Positions 1 to 11,419 of a stretch of DNA of 64,000 nt are shown piece after piece. The notes beneath the pieces are model-generated. The model searched no databases. It was not told where the DNA came from and worked only from the letters and a program-made list of their open reading frames with translations. The DNA comes from Bugulina stolonifera. Taxonomy: Eukaryota > Bryozoa > Gymnolaemata > Cheilostomatida > Bugulidae. The DNA is taken from positions 18,228,429 through 18,292,428 of the forward strand of contig OW285187.1 of the NCBI GenBank assembly GCA_935421135.1, given 5' to 3'. Position 1 is the stretch's first letter. Each line of letters opens with the position of its first letter. Made by a program: the position numbers and the translations under genes.

Positions 1-57
1 TCCAACATGAACATAAGATTCTGCTGTAATATTATATTATTAGATATAATATATTTA

Positions 58-148
58 AAAATATATACCCTGTACTATTATTACATAGGCTTAATACTTA
101 TTTAATAAGTATTAAGCCTATGTAATAATAGTACAGGGTATATATTTT
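58..148. repeat. Perfect 91-bp palindrome
   Basis: Two 45-bp arms (58-102 and 104-148) are exact reverse complements around a single base at 103. The arms are AT-rich with a GC patch (cctgtac). No ORF or terminal-repeat structure beyond the palindrome is visible. It could be a foldback MITE, a cruciform-forming site or an assembly artefact. Confidence 0.95.
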
Positions 149-1013
149 ATTAGGCCTATAATACAAATTATAATAATAATTATTATTTATTTATAATAAT
201 TTCTTGTTGATTCATTAAGATTAAAATACTATTGTACATGTAGGCTATATAGGCTTATTGTAAGTTAGTGTTGTTGGTAGTGCCACAAGTTACAAGTTGA
301 CATTTTACAGCAAAATTCACCAGGCTAATGTAAAGTGTTATAATTTCATTAAATTTGATTGTGGTTATTTATATTCATTGCGATGTACAATAGGCCTAGC
401 TTCTCTATGAAACCTGGAGTTATGGAATAGACCTATATTATATTTCAACATAATGATATGCAATCTGATTATTAATACGATATTATACTTTAGGCTACAA
501 GTTTTTGATAGCTATATGGGCCTATTCAAGTCATGAATAATTTCACTGAGCCACATGACTGTTGTGTGAGAGCCTTGAACTGAGTGTGATACATCTGCAA
601 ATAAGCAACAGCCTATTTAGACGCAGCTTCATAGACAAACACCTAATACTTAATCTACATAATGTACTCATTCTCAATGTTTTAGATTCACACCTATTTG
701 GATTTCAGTTTCTCAGTCTAACTGACTCCTCACAGAGTACTGGTTGACGAAAACTTTGGCTGTTGAAATGCATCTCAGTTGAAGCATGTAAGTACGTACA
801 AAGTACCGCTAAATTGTGAATAAGCTCAATGGGCATCTACATGTTCATGTACTTCCCTACTAGGCCTAATGTTTCATTGTTACCTTATATTGTTGTACCT
901 CTTTTGTACTCCTAAATTGAGGTTCTGTGTTGGGTTCCATATTGTAATACCCGCACATGTACCCTACATGTATATTGGCATTGCTGCGATATATAATATA
1001 ATATGTTTTACAG
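149..1013. other. Non-coding, nothing identified
   Basis: AT-rich sequence with several TAGGCCTA- and TACATGTA-type palindromic octamers. The short open frames here lack splice context or recognisable motifs. It probably contains the intron before the exon at 1,014. Confidence 0.4.
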
Positions 1014-1075
1014 TTCTGGACTTTGATGAGGAAGATCCAGGTGGTGGTGGAGTTAAGAAGAGCATCCAGGCTTAA
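1014..1075 (+). CDS. Putative terminal exon of an unidentified gene
   Basis: A good 3' splice site (pyrimidine-rich, ending TTTTACAG) precedes a 62-bp open stretch. After two bases completing a split codon it encodes an acidic, Gly-rich tail (LDFDEEDPGGGGVKKSIQA) and stops at 1,073-1,075. A canonical AATAAA follows at 1,441. The upstream exons lie in or before the first kilobase and were not found, so the gene cannot be named. The call rests on splice site, codon-like composition and poly(A) signal together. Confidence 0.45.
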
Positions 1076-1440
1076 CATTCTGCTATGCGACATTGTCACT
1101 TTACCATGCTGAGAGCATTGCCATAATCCAGGACCTTGCAACACTGATTGAATCTTACCAACTTGTCATGTTGTAACTTATCATTAATGTGTTAGCATTA
1201 TGTAACTTGTCATATCCATGTACATTGTATGCAGAACAATAGTTGAAAATATGTATGTATATCTGCAATATGCAATATGAACTGTATAAGCTGCTATAAT
1301 CAAAATTTAAATTATTACCTTGTTACAAATTAATGTATGTCGTGTGTATGCAATATATGCATTTTGTTGTTATTATGCCATTACGACTCTCCCTAGTACT
1401 TGCAATGAATTACTGTTGCTGACTGTCTGAAATTACTTGC

Positions 1441-1446
1441 AATAAA
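1441..1446 (+). terminator. Poly(A) signal AATAAA
   Basis: AATAAA lies 366 bp after the stop codon at 1,075, followed by T-rich sequence. It fits the 3' end of the transcript carrying the exon at 1,014-1,075. Confidence 0.45.
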
Positions 1447-2080
1447 GTTTCTATACAAGTTTTTGTCTCTGCAGATGGTTCCTTCAACTCATGTGCATAT
1501 ATATAATATCATAATGTCAACACTGATTAATCATTGTCTTGCTATGTGATATCTTGGTGGTCTAATTTCCAGTTCTGCTATATAATGTTTGATTGCACTA
1601 TTGAAGAGCTGTAGCTACCACTTGATGTATTTAGAAGTTCTGCAGGGTAGCTAGTAAAACCAATACAAGGTTGATAAAATCCCTAGTTTGTTTATAACAC
1701 AGTCATGTAGAAGGCTTGGCTTAGCTCAGTTCATCAACCTTTTGTTATAATCTTACAGGTGGCATCGTGTCACCCGTAGCGCCACAAACAAATGGTTTGA
1801 CCAATCAGCGTTCAATGAACTGAAAGAACCAGTCTCGTTATAGATCCGCTTGAGCGATTTATGCCATTTCTGACTCAATTATGGCTAAATGTTTGTCAAA
1901 ACGCCGCTGGCTTATGCCATTATTTGACATGTTGCAGCCCAATTCTGTAATAGATATGCTATAGCAGACAAGTAAAAGGTACAATCTAACTAATATTATC
2001 ATTTTTTCATTAACATCTAGCCTGCTACATGTCTAAAACTTGGCCTCAACTTGCAGTTAATTATAAAAAGCTGTTTACTT
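1447..2080. other. Intergenic, nothing identified
   Basis: No coding signal, repeat end or RNA gene is recognisable. It lies between the 3' end of the gene at 1.0 kb and the first MITE remnant. Confidence 0.35.
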
Positions 2081-2440
2081 CCACTTTAATAGTTGACAAT
2101 TGTTAAATATTTATTATTTATAATAATATGCAATCATGACTGCTAGAATTGAGTGAAACTACAATAAATAACCACTGGGTGATAACATTATGGCTGCAGC
2201 TAAGTGTAAATTCCAAGGATGGCATCGAATTATAAGGATTGAAAGTAGCATAACATGAATTCACGTGTTCTCAGAGCCAGCCATTACCGAAAGTGGGTTC
2301 GCTAAGAGGCGAGGGGGGTTTGAATTTTAAAACTGAATCGAGCCGCACCGCCGCATTCGGTTCAAATTTTAAATTTTCGCGGTTTTTAAACCGAAAAAAA
2401 ACTGAAAAACTGAATAATACTGAAACACCGTCCAGCACTA
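2081..2440 (-). repeat. hAT-3 MITE remnant (TAGTGCTG family)
   Basis: The reverse complement matches blocks of the intact element at 57,233-57,775: the CACCCAGTGGTTATTTATTG block, the block that reads ATTCGATG in the intact element (ATTCGATGCC here), and the terminal CAGCACTA at 2,433-2,440. Block order differs from the intact copy, so it is rearranged or a longer relative. No left end or target duplication was found. Confidence 0.6.
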
Positions 2441-2552
2441 ATATTTAGGCACTCAATATATTGTGCCACTATATAGCTGAGTGTGTCTTAATGCTACCTC
2501 AAAACACAGACGTAACCCCTTTAAGATCGGGGTATAGCAAGGCCAGAAAAGT

Positions 2553-3240
2553 TAAAATGACAAGTCAAGTCACAAGTCGACTTGACTTGGACTTGCCAAC
2601 ATGTTGACTTGAGTTGCGCATCAATGTGACTTGACTTGGACACATCAATGACTTGTGACTTTGACTTGGGTTCCGCGAAGTCAACGTGGACTTGGGTTCT
2701 GCCAGGTCAATGTGGAGGATACAAATTTTTTACAGTGTATATCCAAAATTTGGTAAGTAGCCTAGAGTAGGAGCTTAATCAAAGGATTTTTTAACAGGCT
2801 GTGGTAATTACGTTACCTTACAGGTGGGTTAACTGCACTACATGTATATAGGAGTCAGTTGTAGTTTTGTACTGCATGTAAGTGGGGTTTAAATCTGAGT
2901 AAACTTAGAGCTTAGCTAAGCTTGTCTCTAATGCTGAAATATGCTCAAACATTAATTTTGGGACTTAAACAAATTTTGCGATAGGCAAAACTCGCTATAT
3001 ATTTCTATCACAAAATGCTCCAGGATTAGCAAACTCGCAAAAACTTCTTCCGCTAAAAATTTCTGCTTTTAGGGTACGATGTTCAGTGCAATAATTAATT
3101 AAATTACTACAATAATATGGAGATTGGAATTGCAGGACTGGCCAGTGGACACTCTGTACTGTATCATGTGCTGTTTATATGCTATGTAACACTGTATCAC
3201 CTTACTAATATAATAATGCTACATGACCAGTCTCAACCGT
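2553..3240 (+). repeat. hAT-2 remnant rich in CAAGT/ACTTG repeats
   Basis: Irregular repeats of CAAGTCAAGT and ACTTGACTTGG (2,553-2,720) are followed by unique sequence matching the copy at 9,369-11,198 (GGAGATTGG..TTGCAGGACTGGCC and TGCTGTTTATATGCTATG). The outer end with CAGAG is missing, so this copy is truncated. Confidence 0.65.
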
Positions 3241-3953
3241 GGTGACAGATTACAGTAGAAATAATAGGATAAAAGATGCAAACTTTTCTCTACATGTAAC
3301 CTCAAATTCAGAACTTTTAACCTTGTGTGGCCCCCAGATTGCGCTATTCAATGTTACAGAAATTAATTGTTTCAGTGATCCTACAGATTTTTTGCCATGC
3401 CTAGCTATGGCCCTGGCGCTCTATATTCAATCAATATACAATTACGCAAGCTTCACTTGTAGGCTACGACACACTAACGTTATGCTACAGTGCTATGCAT
3501 GAGTGGTTTTCTACATTAACACATTCTACTATGATTCCACTACATAGGCCTAACTGTGTGCATGTATGTTGGGTTTTCAACTAAAGTTGAGTTCTACTAG
3601 AATAGTTGGTGCCGGAAGAACACCGCACAGCAGAATGGACATCACCGAACAGATACTGCCAATCGAGCCAGTTTAAAGACGTGTCGGTCTAATGTAGGTA
3701 CTAGATTCGCCCATGTTTTATCAAATTCATCATCATGCATTAGAAAATAAAAATAATTATTATCATATCGAATGTTATTAATTGTACTAATTATATAATA
3801 ATAAAAATAACAATTATTGATATAATATCCCTAATAATATTTATCGCATTATCAATTCAAATTTAATTAATATTTTATTTTTGAATATTATATTCAACAT
3901 TGTCACTTCATTGTGTAGAAGTTCCACATGAATTTTGCTATGGTGGTAAAAAC

Positions 3954-4480
3954 CAGAGCCGGGTTCAAGTCATAGATTTGGCTTGACTTGCCAAGTCAAG
4001 TCACAAGTCGACTTGACTTGGACATCAATGTGACTTGATTTGACTCGGAACACATGAGTGACTTGTGACTTTGACTTGAATTTAGTAAGGGGAGTACCCC
4101 GAGATGTGTGCAAGTTTCATTTTGGAAACTCAAGTTTCCATATCCAAATCTTAGGTGTGACTCTTCAAGTTACAAGTCAATTCTTTCTAGTGACAGATCA
4201 AAACTTTCAAGTTACAAGTTAAACATTTACATGTCCCCAGGAACTCAAGTTTTTATCAAGCTGTCCAAGTTAACTACAAGCAAGTTTCAAATTCAATTCT
4301 TTTCTTGTTTAACTCGAGTCTTTTTTATAGAGTTATTGGGCTATTATTTAGCTTATGGCGAATTATTGTTAGGAAATAGTGCTAGAGGTTCAAATTTCAA
4401 AACAAAATGTCACTGTTTTAGTGTAAAATGTGTTACAATCGACCGTGGTTACAACTGTGTTTATAACTGTGGTTATTTCT
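3954..4480 (+). repeat. hAT-2 remnant, left end
   Basis: It starts with the family end CAGAGCCGGGTTCAAGTC (compare CAGAGCTAGGTCCAAGTC at 9,369). AAGTC repeats follow, then many CAAGTTACAAGT repeats to about 4,310. The right boundary is not clear. Confidence 0.6.
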
Positions 4481-4613
4481 ATTCATTGCAATTTACAGCG
4501 GCCCAATGAAAACACGAGTGATTGGATATTCCTCGGAGGTTGCTTATAAAGCGCACAGCCCTATTCTGGTAAAAAAAAAAACAATATACCGTATAATTCT
4601 TCATTGACATTCC

Positions 4614-5058
4614 CAGGGCTCTCAAGTTCTCGGATTTTCCCCGAGCAGTTCGGATTTTGAGTGCTTGCTCGGAGTGCTCGGGAGGTTTTTCATTATTGCT
4701 GATCTGCTCGAATTTTGGGAGATTTTCTCACATTAGCTATATTTTGGATTGAAATGCTTTAAAATCTCCAAATTAATCTTCAGTTTATCTCATAGCTTGT
4801 GAGTTGCTTAGAAAAAAGCTACTAATTCTACTACTTTTCAAGGACAATGACTGAATTACATGTATGTACTGGGATTATTAGGCTGTGAGAAATTACTTAG
4901 GCTAACTCTGTAGAGCAATAGATATGTGCATGTAAATGACCAACAGCTTTATTTATATATCTGACCAATTGCTAGTAGAGTAATACTGCTACATTGCTTA
5001 CACTGCAGCACATTGTACATTTGCTCGGATTTTTTGACTGAGCAACTTGAGAGCCCTG
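4614..5058. mobile_element. hAT-5 MITE, 445 bp
   Basis: The terminal inverted repeat CAGGGCTCTCAAGTT at the left is matched by AACTTGAGAGCCCTG at the right. The element is flanked by CATTCC on both sides (4,608-4,613 and 5,059-5,064). The CAGGG end fits hAT elements, although the duplication is 6 bp rather than the usual 8. The interior repeats GCTCGGA motifs and has no ORF. A longer relative is at 22,890-23,983. Confidence 0.85.
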
Positions 5059-5239
5059 CATTCCAACTGCCACTGATTAGCAGCATGGGTTTGTTGATAA
5101 CTGATGTGCTTCTCATTTTCTTGACTAAATATAAAATATTATATTTAAAATAAATATAAAAATGATTTATAACTTTTATATAATTTAATCTGCAAATTGC
5201 GTAATTGCCATAGCTAGTTTGGGAAATCTTAAAGCGAAG

Positions 5240-5614
5240 TGATATTTACTGCAATTAATCCTGGTGTAGTGTATGAGAAATAAAAACCAAACTTTATTAC
5301 AGCAGATAAGTACAATAAAAATAACATCAACAACGCCAGACAAAAATCAAATTTCGCGTCACGACAATCTTCTGGGTCAAAAGAGCTTTTGATTTCATAT
5401 TTTTGACTGCGGTTCTTACGGGGAGTAATCGCTTTATTTAAACCCCCTCCACTATTTTATTGGTGCCGCGAGGAAAAGAACTGAAACCTTGGCACATTTT
5501 AATGCGTTTGGAACGAATATCCGTTTCCGGGAGTAATTGTCACGTTCAAGGAAGATTGGGAAATAATTTCTGCCGTGTATTTTGTATTGTCACACCATCC
5601 TAAAATTCGTTATA
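5240..5614 (+). promoter_or_regulatory. Likely DAP promoter and 5' UTR
   Basis: The 375 bp before the DAP start codon are richer in CpG than the neighbourhood (CGCGTCACGAC, GGTGCCGCGAGG, CCGTTTCCGGG). They lack a clear TATA box and lie between repeats. A CpG-type promoter is inferred from position only; no transcription start was identified. Confidence 0.35.
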
Positions 5615-5663
5615 ATGGCCGACGTAGATCCAACAGAGCTCAAAGGCGGACATGCACCAGCAG
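5615..5663 (+). CDS. DAP: DAP (death-associated protein 1) exon 1
   Basis: The start codon opens MADVDPTELKGGHAPA and ends one base into a codon before the donor GTGAAC. Joined to exon 2 this makes HAPAVKAGGMRV, the family hallmark found near the N terminus of animal DAP proteins. DAP1 is a small, proline-rich, disordered cytosolic protein; in mammals it is an mTOR substrate that restrains autophagy. The whole gene has three coding exons and about 110 residues against 102 in human. Intron 1 is 5.6 kb and holds a SINE, a pogo element and hAT elements. No other frame gives this join. Confidence 0.92.
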
Positions 5664-5849
5664 GTGAACGACGTCTACTGTTTAATTAAACAGACACAGA
5701 CTCTATCCATATTGTTCATAAATCTACCTAATCAATTCCATATGACACTGCTAACACCATAAGATAAGATGAAAAATTAAATGACGTGACCATTATAATG
5801 GTTTATAATAATGATTATCATTATGTCTATTAAATAATTGAATGTTGTA

Positions 5850-6130
5850 CTTTAGTATGGTGCTTTTGATGCAAAGAAGTTGTTTTTGAGCAGTCAGAGA
5901 CTTGTTTCACTTCCATGGAATTACCAATCCGCAATCCCTGACTGGGGTTTGAACCCGGGGGCCGGGGCCTCTACTGCACCTAGTCACCTAGCACAGTGAA
6001 TAGAGCATATTACCACTACACCAGCTCAGCAACCTTATAAAAGGAAGCTACACCAGTGAGCAGTAGACATGCTCTGAGTCAACTGCACACAAAGCACCCC
6101 TCGTATTATGACCACCTTGCTATGTAGGGC
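5850..6130 (-). repeat. tRNA-derived SINE
   Basis: Read on the minus strand, the A-box-like TGGTGTAGTGGTAA and B-box-like GGGTTCAAACCCC lie in a tRNA-like head preceded by a conserved block (CTCAGAGCATGTCTACTGCTC). The same block and head recur on the plus strand at 60,945-61,090. It is a dispersed SINE inside DAP intron 1, not a functional tRNA: no cloverleaf can be drawn. Confidence 0.65.
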
Positions 6131-7265
6131 CTATACTACTATAGAGTGTAGGCCTATAGGGGTCTTTTTAACATGATTATTTTAATATTTATCATAAACT
6201 ACGGCTACGCACTGGCATCGTTATAATGTTTTGTATATACCATTATCTATGCTGTGCAAATAGGCTACTTTAAAATAATAACTAATATCAATGTTAATGT
6301 AAAATATTCAATTTGAAATTGCAAATTCAATATATTCATCTTACGAAACAACTACCTTCTGCATACTAGTGCTAGGTGGTATCGCGCGACAAAGAGGAGA
6401 ACTCCACAGAAGCTAGTTCTACCATTGTTAATTGCAGTTGATAATGTTTAGGTTGAGGCTAAAATTAGCGATTCAAAAATTATGTCTTATTGTTGTATCC
6501 GACTGGGTAGCTGAGGTGTAGCCACACAACATGCAGATCAGTGCACCAAGGAGAGAGAGAGAAAACTGGTCAACCAGGCAGGCGCTAGTTGCGAAGTCCT
6601 GTGGGGATGCCAGCCAAACGGCACAACAAACGTCGAGGAATGGTCCTATGGTCGCTGGAAAGAGATCCGCCAGCAACGAGAGAGACTCTTGGTGCAATTC
6701 AATATACCAGACTGTGTGGGGTCATGAAGACTCGGTACAACATGGCAGGAGTGGCACCTAAGGCTGTGTTGGCGAGGGGGGGGGACACTGGGTCCAAGTG
6801 GCAGTCATCAAACTGTACTTGGAGGGCCCAAGTCCAGAAATTGTGCTTGATTCTCTACTGTTAGCAGTAAGAGACTGTATAGTTCAGCTAGTGATAGTGC
6901 ACTTTATTGATCAACAGTCTGTTAGCAACTGAACATGAATGTGGAGGCACGCTACATGTATACAAAAGTGCTCCGTGTGGGGCTAGATAATTGTCGCGTA
7001 ATCACCTTCGCTTGGCCTCCAGCCAAAAGGGGTCCAGTTACAATGGCCTAGACCCCTAGACAAAGAGACTGTTAGCAACATGGAAGGTACATAACCAATT
7101 ATAATAGCCATAAAACGAGGGACAAACTCTGTGTATTATATAGCAGAAGTATTATCCTAAAAGGAGATAGCCTACCGTTTGCGAGTTTTAACTTTCACAA
7201 GTTTAGCAAATGCCAAGTTCGCTAGTCATTTCCATCACTATTAAATTCTGCTTCCAAAATGAACT
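6131..7265. other. DAP intron 1, unidentified GC-richer stretch
   Basis: From 6,480 to 7,080 the sequence is GC-richer than its surroundings, with a run of nine G at 6,776-6,784 and short overlapping frames on both strands. The phrase CTGTTAGCAAC recurs. This suggests an old retroelement, but no domain is readable. Confidence 0.3.
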
Positions 7266-7892
7266 ATGGGCATTCCATGGGGACTGATCAAAATCGCGTG
7301 CTGACCCGACTCGGATTCAATTAAAAGTTTACAGATCAAAAGAGCACCCTTGAATTAGTGGGAAACCAGCAATTTTTTTCTTTGTGAACCCTGTGGTTCC
7401 GGCAGCAGCTTGTTGAAAAATGGGAAAATGTCGTGGGGACAACTCCAAATTGATTTTTTTTAAATTCCTGAACATTTAATTCACTACTGTGGCCACTGCA
7501 TTATGCTTAGAGCTGTAACATTTGTTATATAGATGCTTTCAGTATTGTTCTTCAGCTTCATTACTCAATCTAGCCTGTATGATCATCATAGTGGGGTCAG
7601 AGGTCACTGAAAACACAAGTATCACACATACTCAATACAAGGATCAATGAATTTTTGAGAATAAAAACTCCTAAATAACCTATATGGAGACAGCGGCTCA
7701 AATTCAACATGGCTGTCGTCCGTGTTGGCATTTTGGGGCGTTATTCAAGGCTAAATCTGCTTAACTTAGTAGTGAAAATTACTGGTAAAATGTAACTATA
7801 TACAATTCACACCCGTAGATCCCTTTTCTGCAATAAAAACTTTTTTGGTTTAAAAGGCTGAATTCTCAAATTCAAATTCTACATACAATGTG

Positions 7893-8828
7893 CAGTGGAA
7901 CTCGCTTAATTCGGCCCCGGATAATTCAAAAACTCGGATAGTTCAAACTACTAACCTTGGTCCCTGCTGAGCACTATATAAATGGCTACATATAATTCAG
8001 ATTTATTATGTATAATTCAAACTGCTTTTCTTTCGTTGACTATAATAAATGTATTATTGCTAAGCCCAAAGAACATTTGCCACTGGTTCTAATTTTAACT
8101 TAAATCCATAGCTGTTTATTGGAAATAAACCGCTGTTTAAATCCAGTCAATCTGTCGTAAAGCTTTTAGCTGTTCAAATTCAACACGCTTTGAATTAACC
8201 TGGGATCAAAGATTTGTTAGAACGTGATCGTAGTACAATAACAGTGGCAAAATTTCCTGAAACATGAGGCTAAACAAAACTGTGGATCGCATAAAAGTTG
8301 ACATCGCAGAATTTAGCAAACAAGTTTGTATTCATCACAAACGTCAAAATTCAAGAAGAAAATTCTTCTTGGATTAGAGAAGGGAACACCAGCAAAGGTC
8401 ATTGCTCAAAGAGAAAGTCTTTGTAAGTCTACAATTTCAACATGGCTCAGGAACAAAGTGAAGATTCTATCAGATTCTGATTCTTCCAACACAAAGGATA
8501 GAAAGGGAAGGAAATTTCCAACTAAAGACGGTGTTGATAAATCTTTATTCACATGGTTTAACCAAGTTAGGGATTTAAACAAGCCGGTAAATGGCCCCTT
8601 CTGCTTGCCAAAGCGAACCAATTCGCTCAGGAAATGAAAACTGAACCCATAAGCATAGTATAGATTGATAGGTGGAAAGTCATATATGGAATAGGGAATC
8701 AGTGTATTGTGGGTGAGTCCGGCAGTATGTAATATGTGCAAAATTAAGTGATCACGTAATTCAAACTCGTGCCTAATTCAAACCAAAAACGGTGGTCCCT
8801 TGGAGTTTGAATTAAGCAAGTTCCACTG
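7893..8828 (+). mobile_element. pogo-like DNA transposon, 936 bp, internally deleted
   Basis: The ends CAGTGGAACTCGCTTAATTC and GAATTAAGCAAGTTCCACTG are inverted repeats of the pogo/Tigger type, and further subterminal TAATTCAAAC-type repeats lie inside. Its flanks resume the host repeat on both sides, so the insertion is clear. The expected TA duplication is not obvious (tg left, ga right). It carries only the DNA-binding part of a transposase. Confidence 0.8.
8326..8708 (+). pseudogene. Broken pogo-type transposase, N-terminal DNA-binding part
   Basis: The frame reads a helix-turn-helix (LEKGTPAKVIAQRESLCKST) and then a CENP-B-type second helix-turn-helix (LFTWFNQVRDLNKPVNGP). Just after NGP the family continuation is found in the next frame, so a one-base frameshift near 8,600 ends the good frame. 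The catalytic DDE region is absent. In pogo-family proteins these domains bind the terminal repeats. The open frame has no ATG at its start, a further sign of decay. Confidence 0.75.
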
Positions 8829-9146
8829 GATATTCGCTAAGATATAGTGACTACATCGCCATGCAGTTAATTGGCTATGGCCATATAGGTCAACCAAGAC
8901 TTAATTTGCAGTACAATTTGGGACTTACCCTGGTTGTCAACCTACTTTGTAAAGTAACATGGGTGAAATCCTTTTTAACAGCGTGAACATGCGTTTAGGT
9001 AGCTTTACCATGACTCGTTCTTTCACACGTTTGTTAAATGTGACAAGATTGCTAAGCTAAGCAGTATTTCTAGGTATGCCTTGACCTAGTATTGTTTAGT
9101 GAAAATGAAGGGGAAGAAAATGATGCTCAATGGAGCTAAAGTTTCT

Positions 9147-9253
9147 TTAAAGGTGGACTGTAATGAAAGTTTCAGAATTATTTTCACCGAACTATGTCAG
9201 TATTACTTGATACCTCTACAAACATATCTAAACTGTTTTAGTAGTAGCTAATT
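9147..9253 (+). repeat. TTAA-MITE fragment
   Basis: It starts TTAAAGGTGGACTGTAATG and follows the first ~100 bp of the full copies at 35,142 and 50,353, then stops at GTAGCTAAT. Confidence 0.8.
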
Positions 9254-9368
9254 TACAGATGAGCCAATTACCCTCGCCTTTGAAGTATCTTCCAAATTAA
9301 TTTTGGATCACCCCTGTTGGAGAAGGGGCATACTGGGATCTAATTAGCCAAGTAATAGGCCTATATGA

Positions 9369-11198
9369 CAGAGCTAGGTCCAAGTCATAGATTTGACTTG
9401 ACTTACCAAGTCAAGTCACAAGTTGACTTGACTTGGACTTGCTAACATGTTGACTTGACTTGGCTTTGACTTGCACACCAATGTGACTTGACTTGACTTG
9501 GGCACATGAATGACTTGTGACTTTGACTTGGATTCTGGCAAGTCAATGTGCAGGATAAAAATTTTGTACAGTGTATAGCCAACATCAAAAAATGGTCTCG
9601 ATTGTCTACCTATTTATTATTTTTACTTCATCAGTGCTACTAGCAGCATTTAGAGTACATCAATGTTTGCTATGAGGATACACATAAAATGTAATGTCTA
9701 GGCTGTGTATACGTGAGACTACACAATGCATAGTCACAAGTCCACACAGTGTAAGTTAAATAGTGGAAGTGTGGTATAAGTAGTGAATACAATGTACAGT
9801 GCAATAATTAGTTAATTACTAAAATATGGAGATTGGTATTGCAGGACTAGCCATTGCGTGGACACACTATACTGTACCATGTGCTGTTTATATACTATGT
9901 AACACTGTATCACCATTACTCAGGAAAAACGATCGGTTATAAAATATTATTCCATGTAGTTATACCTGATTTTGAACTTTCCGTCTTCCTTCCATTTCAC
10001 CTGCTATTAGTGCCCTGTCTTCTTCTCCCAAGCAGTAGTATGATTTTCATTTACGATTTTGTTAGACCAACTAACTTTAACTTAACTTTAGCTGACAGAT
10101 TAATCTTTTCGTGTTGGATTGGCACCTTTCAACAATATTTCTGAATGATTCCGTTTCTTTGACCAAAGCTTAAACTACTAATATTTCATCGTCTTCTACG
10201 AAGCAACCATGATAGCTAACAGTTTTGAAAGGAGAATTAAAATTAGATTTATGCTACTCAACAATTCATAAAATCCTCCAGCGGAAACGAGCGCTTGCAG
10301 TCGACCTTTTGAACCCATGATAGATTCTTTCCCACAAACCCTGCGAACGCTTCGAATGAATTATTCCATACTGTCTCACTTCGCATGGCTTCGTAGTGGT
10401 CATTTGAAGCAAAAATTCATACGGAGTCATTCGCAGTACCCCATTCCATGCTTCGCAGGGACAGACAGTCAGAAGTACTTCGAAGCATCGAAAGCCAGTG
10501 AATATGGCGGCCAAGCCCGAGGGCCGACCCATGGGTCGGGTTTGACAAAAGATGCTTAAAATCATCTAGATCATTATGCAAAATCAATATCAGGTAATTC
10601 TGAGAGGTCGGGCCTCTTTACATGGGTATAAAATGGACATAATTGCTCAGTAAATGATATGTAATTATAAGTGTATGGTTAGAACATGCATAACAATGTA
10701 GGTATGAGTAACAAGACAGCTAAGTGCAAGAAACCAAGTGTTAGATGAGTAGTGCTGTGGCAACGACTAGGCACTTAGGGTGCTATAAGGTCCATCAGGC
10801 TAGCTGAGGTCGTATATACAAATGTCCGAACCATTACAATACCACATGACCAGTCTCAACTGTAGTACCAATATTGCTACATACATTATAATATATAAAC
10901 TCGTTGCCATAATTGTATAACATACATGCCCAGCTACACCTTGGCATGGTTTTCATGCATTGGAATGTCTACTAAAAGAAAAGTGATGTTTTGGAAAATG
11001 TAAAATTTTTGAAGTTTTCTCCCACTGGACTTGCATTTCGACTTGCAAGTAGACCAGTCGACTTGGACTTGACTTGTGACTTGCATGACGGCTGACTTGA
11101 CTTGACTCAGCGCTGACTTCACTTGGACTTGACTTGCCTCCAAAATTTTAGAAGTGACTTGACTTGTTCACTTGCAAGTTGACTTGGACCCAACTCTG
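9369..11198 (+). mobile_element. hAT-2 element with nested LTR fragment
   Basis: The ends CAGAGCTAGGTCCAAGTC and GACTTGGACCCAACTCTG are imperfect inverted repeats. The flanks CTATATGA (9,361-9,368) and CTATATTA (11,199-11,206) agree at 7 of 8 positions, the duplication length of hAT elements. The subterminal regions are dense CTTGACTTG/CAAGTCAAG repeats. Positions ~9,915-10,838 are a later insertion that includes an LTR-A remnant. There is no transposase. It sits in DAP intron 1. Confidence 0.8.
10500..10838 (-). repeat. Truncated LTR-A remnant
   Basis: The stretch ATGGCGGCCAAGCCCGAGGG, then CTGAGAGGTCGGGCCTCTTTAC, and the end CCATTACA match the intact LTRs at 24,968 and 30,698. The start of the LTR is replaced by unrelated sequence. 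Confidence 0.75.
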
Positions 11199-11258
11199 CT
11201 ATATTATAATGTCTAACCAACCCTTGCATTACCATCTTGTGTTTTTATAAATATCTAG

Positions 11259-11419
11259 TGAAGGCAGGTGGTATGAGGGTGACTCAGAATAAGCAAGCTA
11301 AAGGAGATGAAGTCACCAAGGAAGATGACATCTCTACAGAGGAGTCAGCAGAGGGGCAGCAGCAGGTAGCTGCTAAACCAAAACCATCTCCTGTAGTTGT
11401 AGCTGGCTTTGAGACCCAT
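11259..11419 (+). CDS. DAP: DAP exon 2
   Basis: It enters after ATATCTAG in phase 1 and leaves in phase 0 before the donor GTAAGC. It encodes the conserved VKAGGMRV segment, an acidic Glu/Asp-rich middle, and the proline-rich KPKPSPVVV segment that precedes the conserved C terminus. The middle of DAP proteins is poorly conserved and disordered, as here (residues ~17-70). Confidence 0.92.

Larger units (their letters stand above)
7266..9146 (+). mobile_element. Half copy of the long-inverted-repeat element, with a pogo insertion
   Basis: It begins ATGGGCATTCCATGGGGAC and follows the left arm of the element at 15,540-18,522 through to AGGGGAAGAAAATGATGCTC, interrupted at 7,893-8,828 by a pogo-like element. 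There is no opposite arm: the sequence ends where a TTAA-MITE fragment begins at 9,147. Confidence 0.85.

Noticed and set aside
2553..4320. Simple satellite array
   Set aside because: The AAGTC repeats are irregular and lie at the edges of elements with unique cores and defined ends.
4108..4509. 133-codon plus-strand frame
   Set aside because: It is built from CAAGTT/ACAAGT repeats of a hAT-2 remnant, not a gene.
6473..6864. Overlapping frames at 6.5-6.9 kb
   Set aside because: Several frames on both strands in a GC-richer patch; no domain or splice site could be read.
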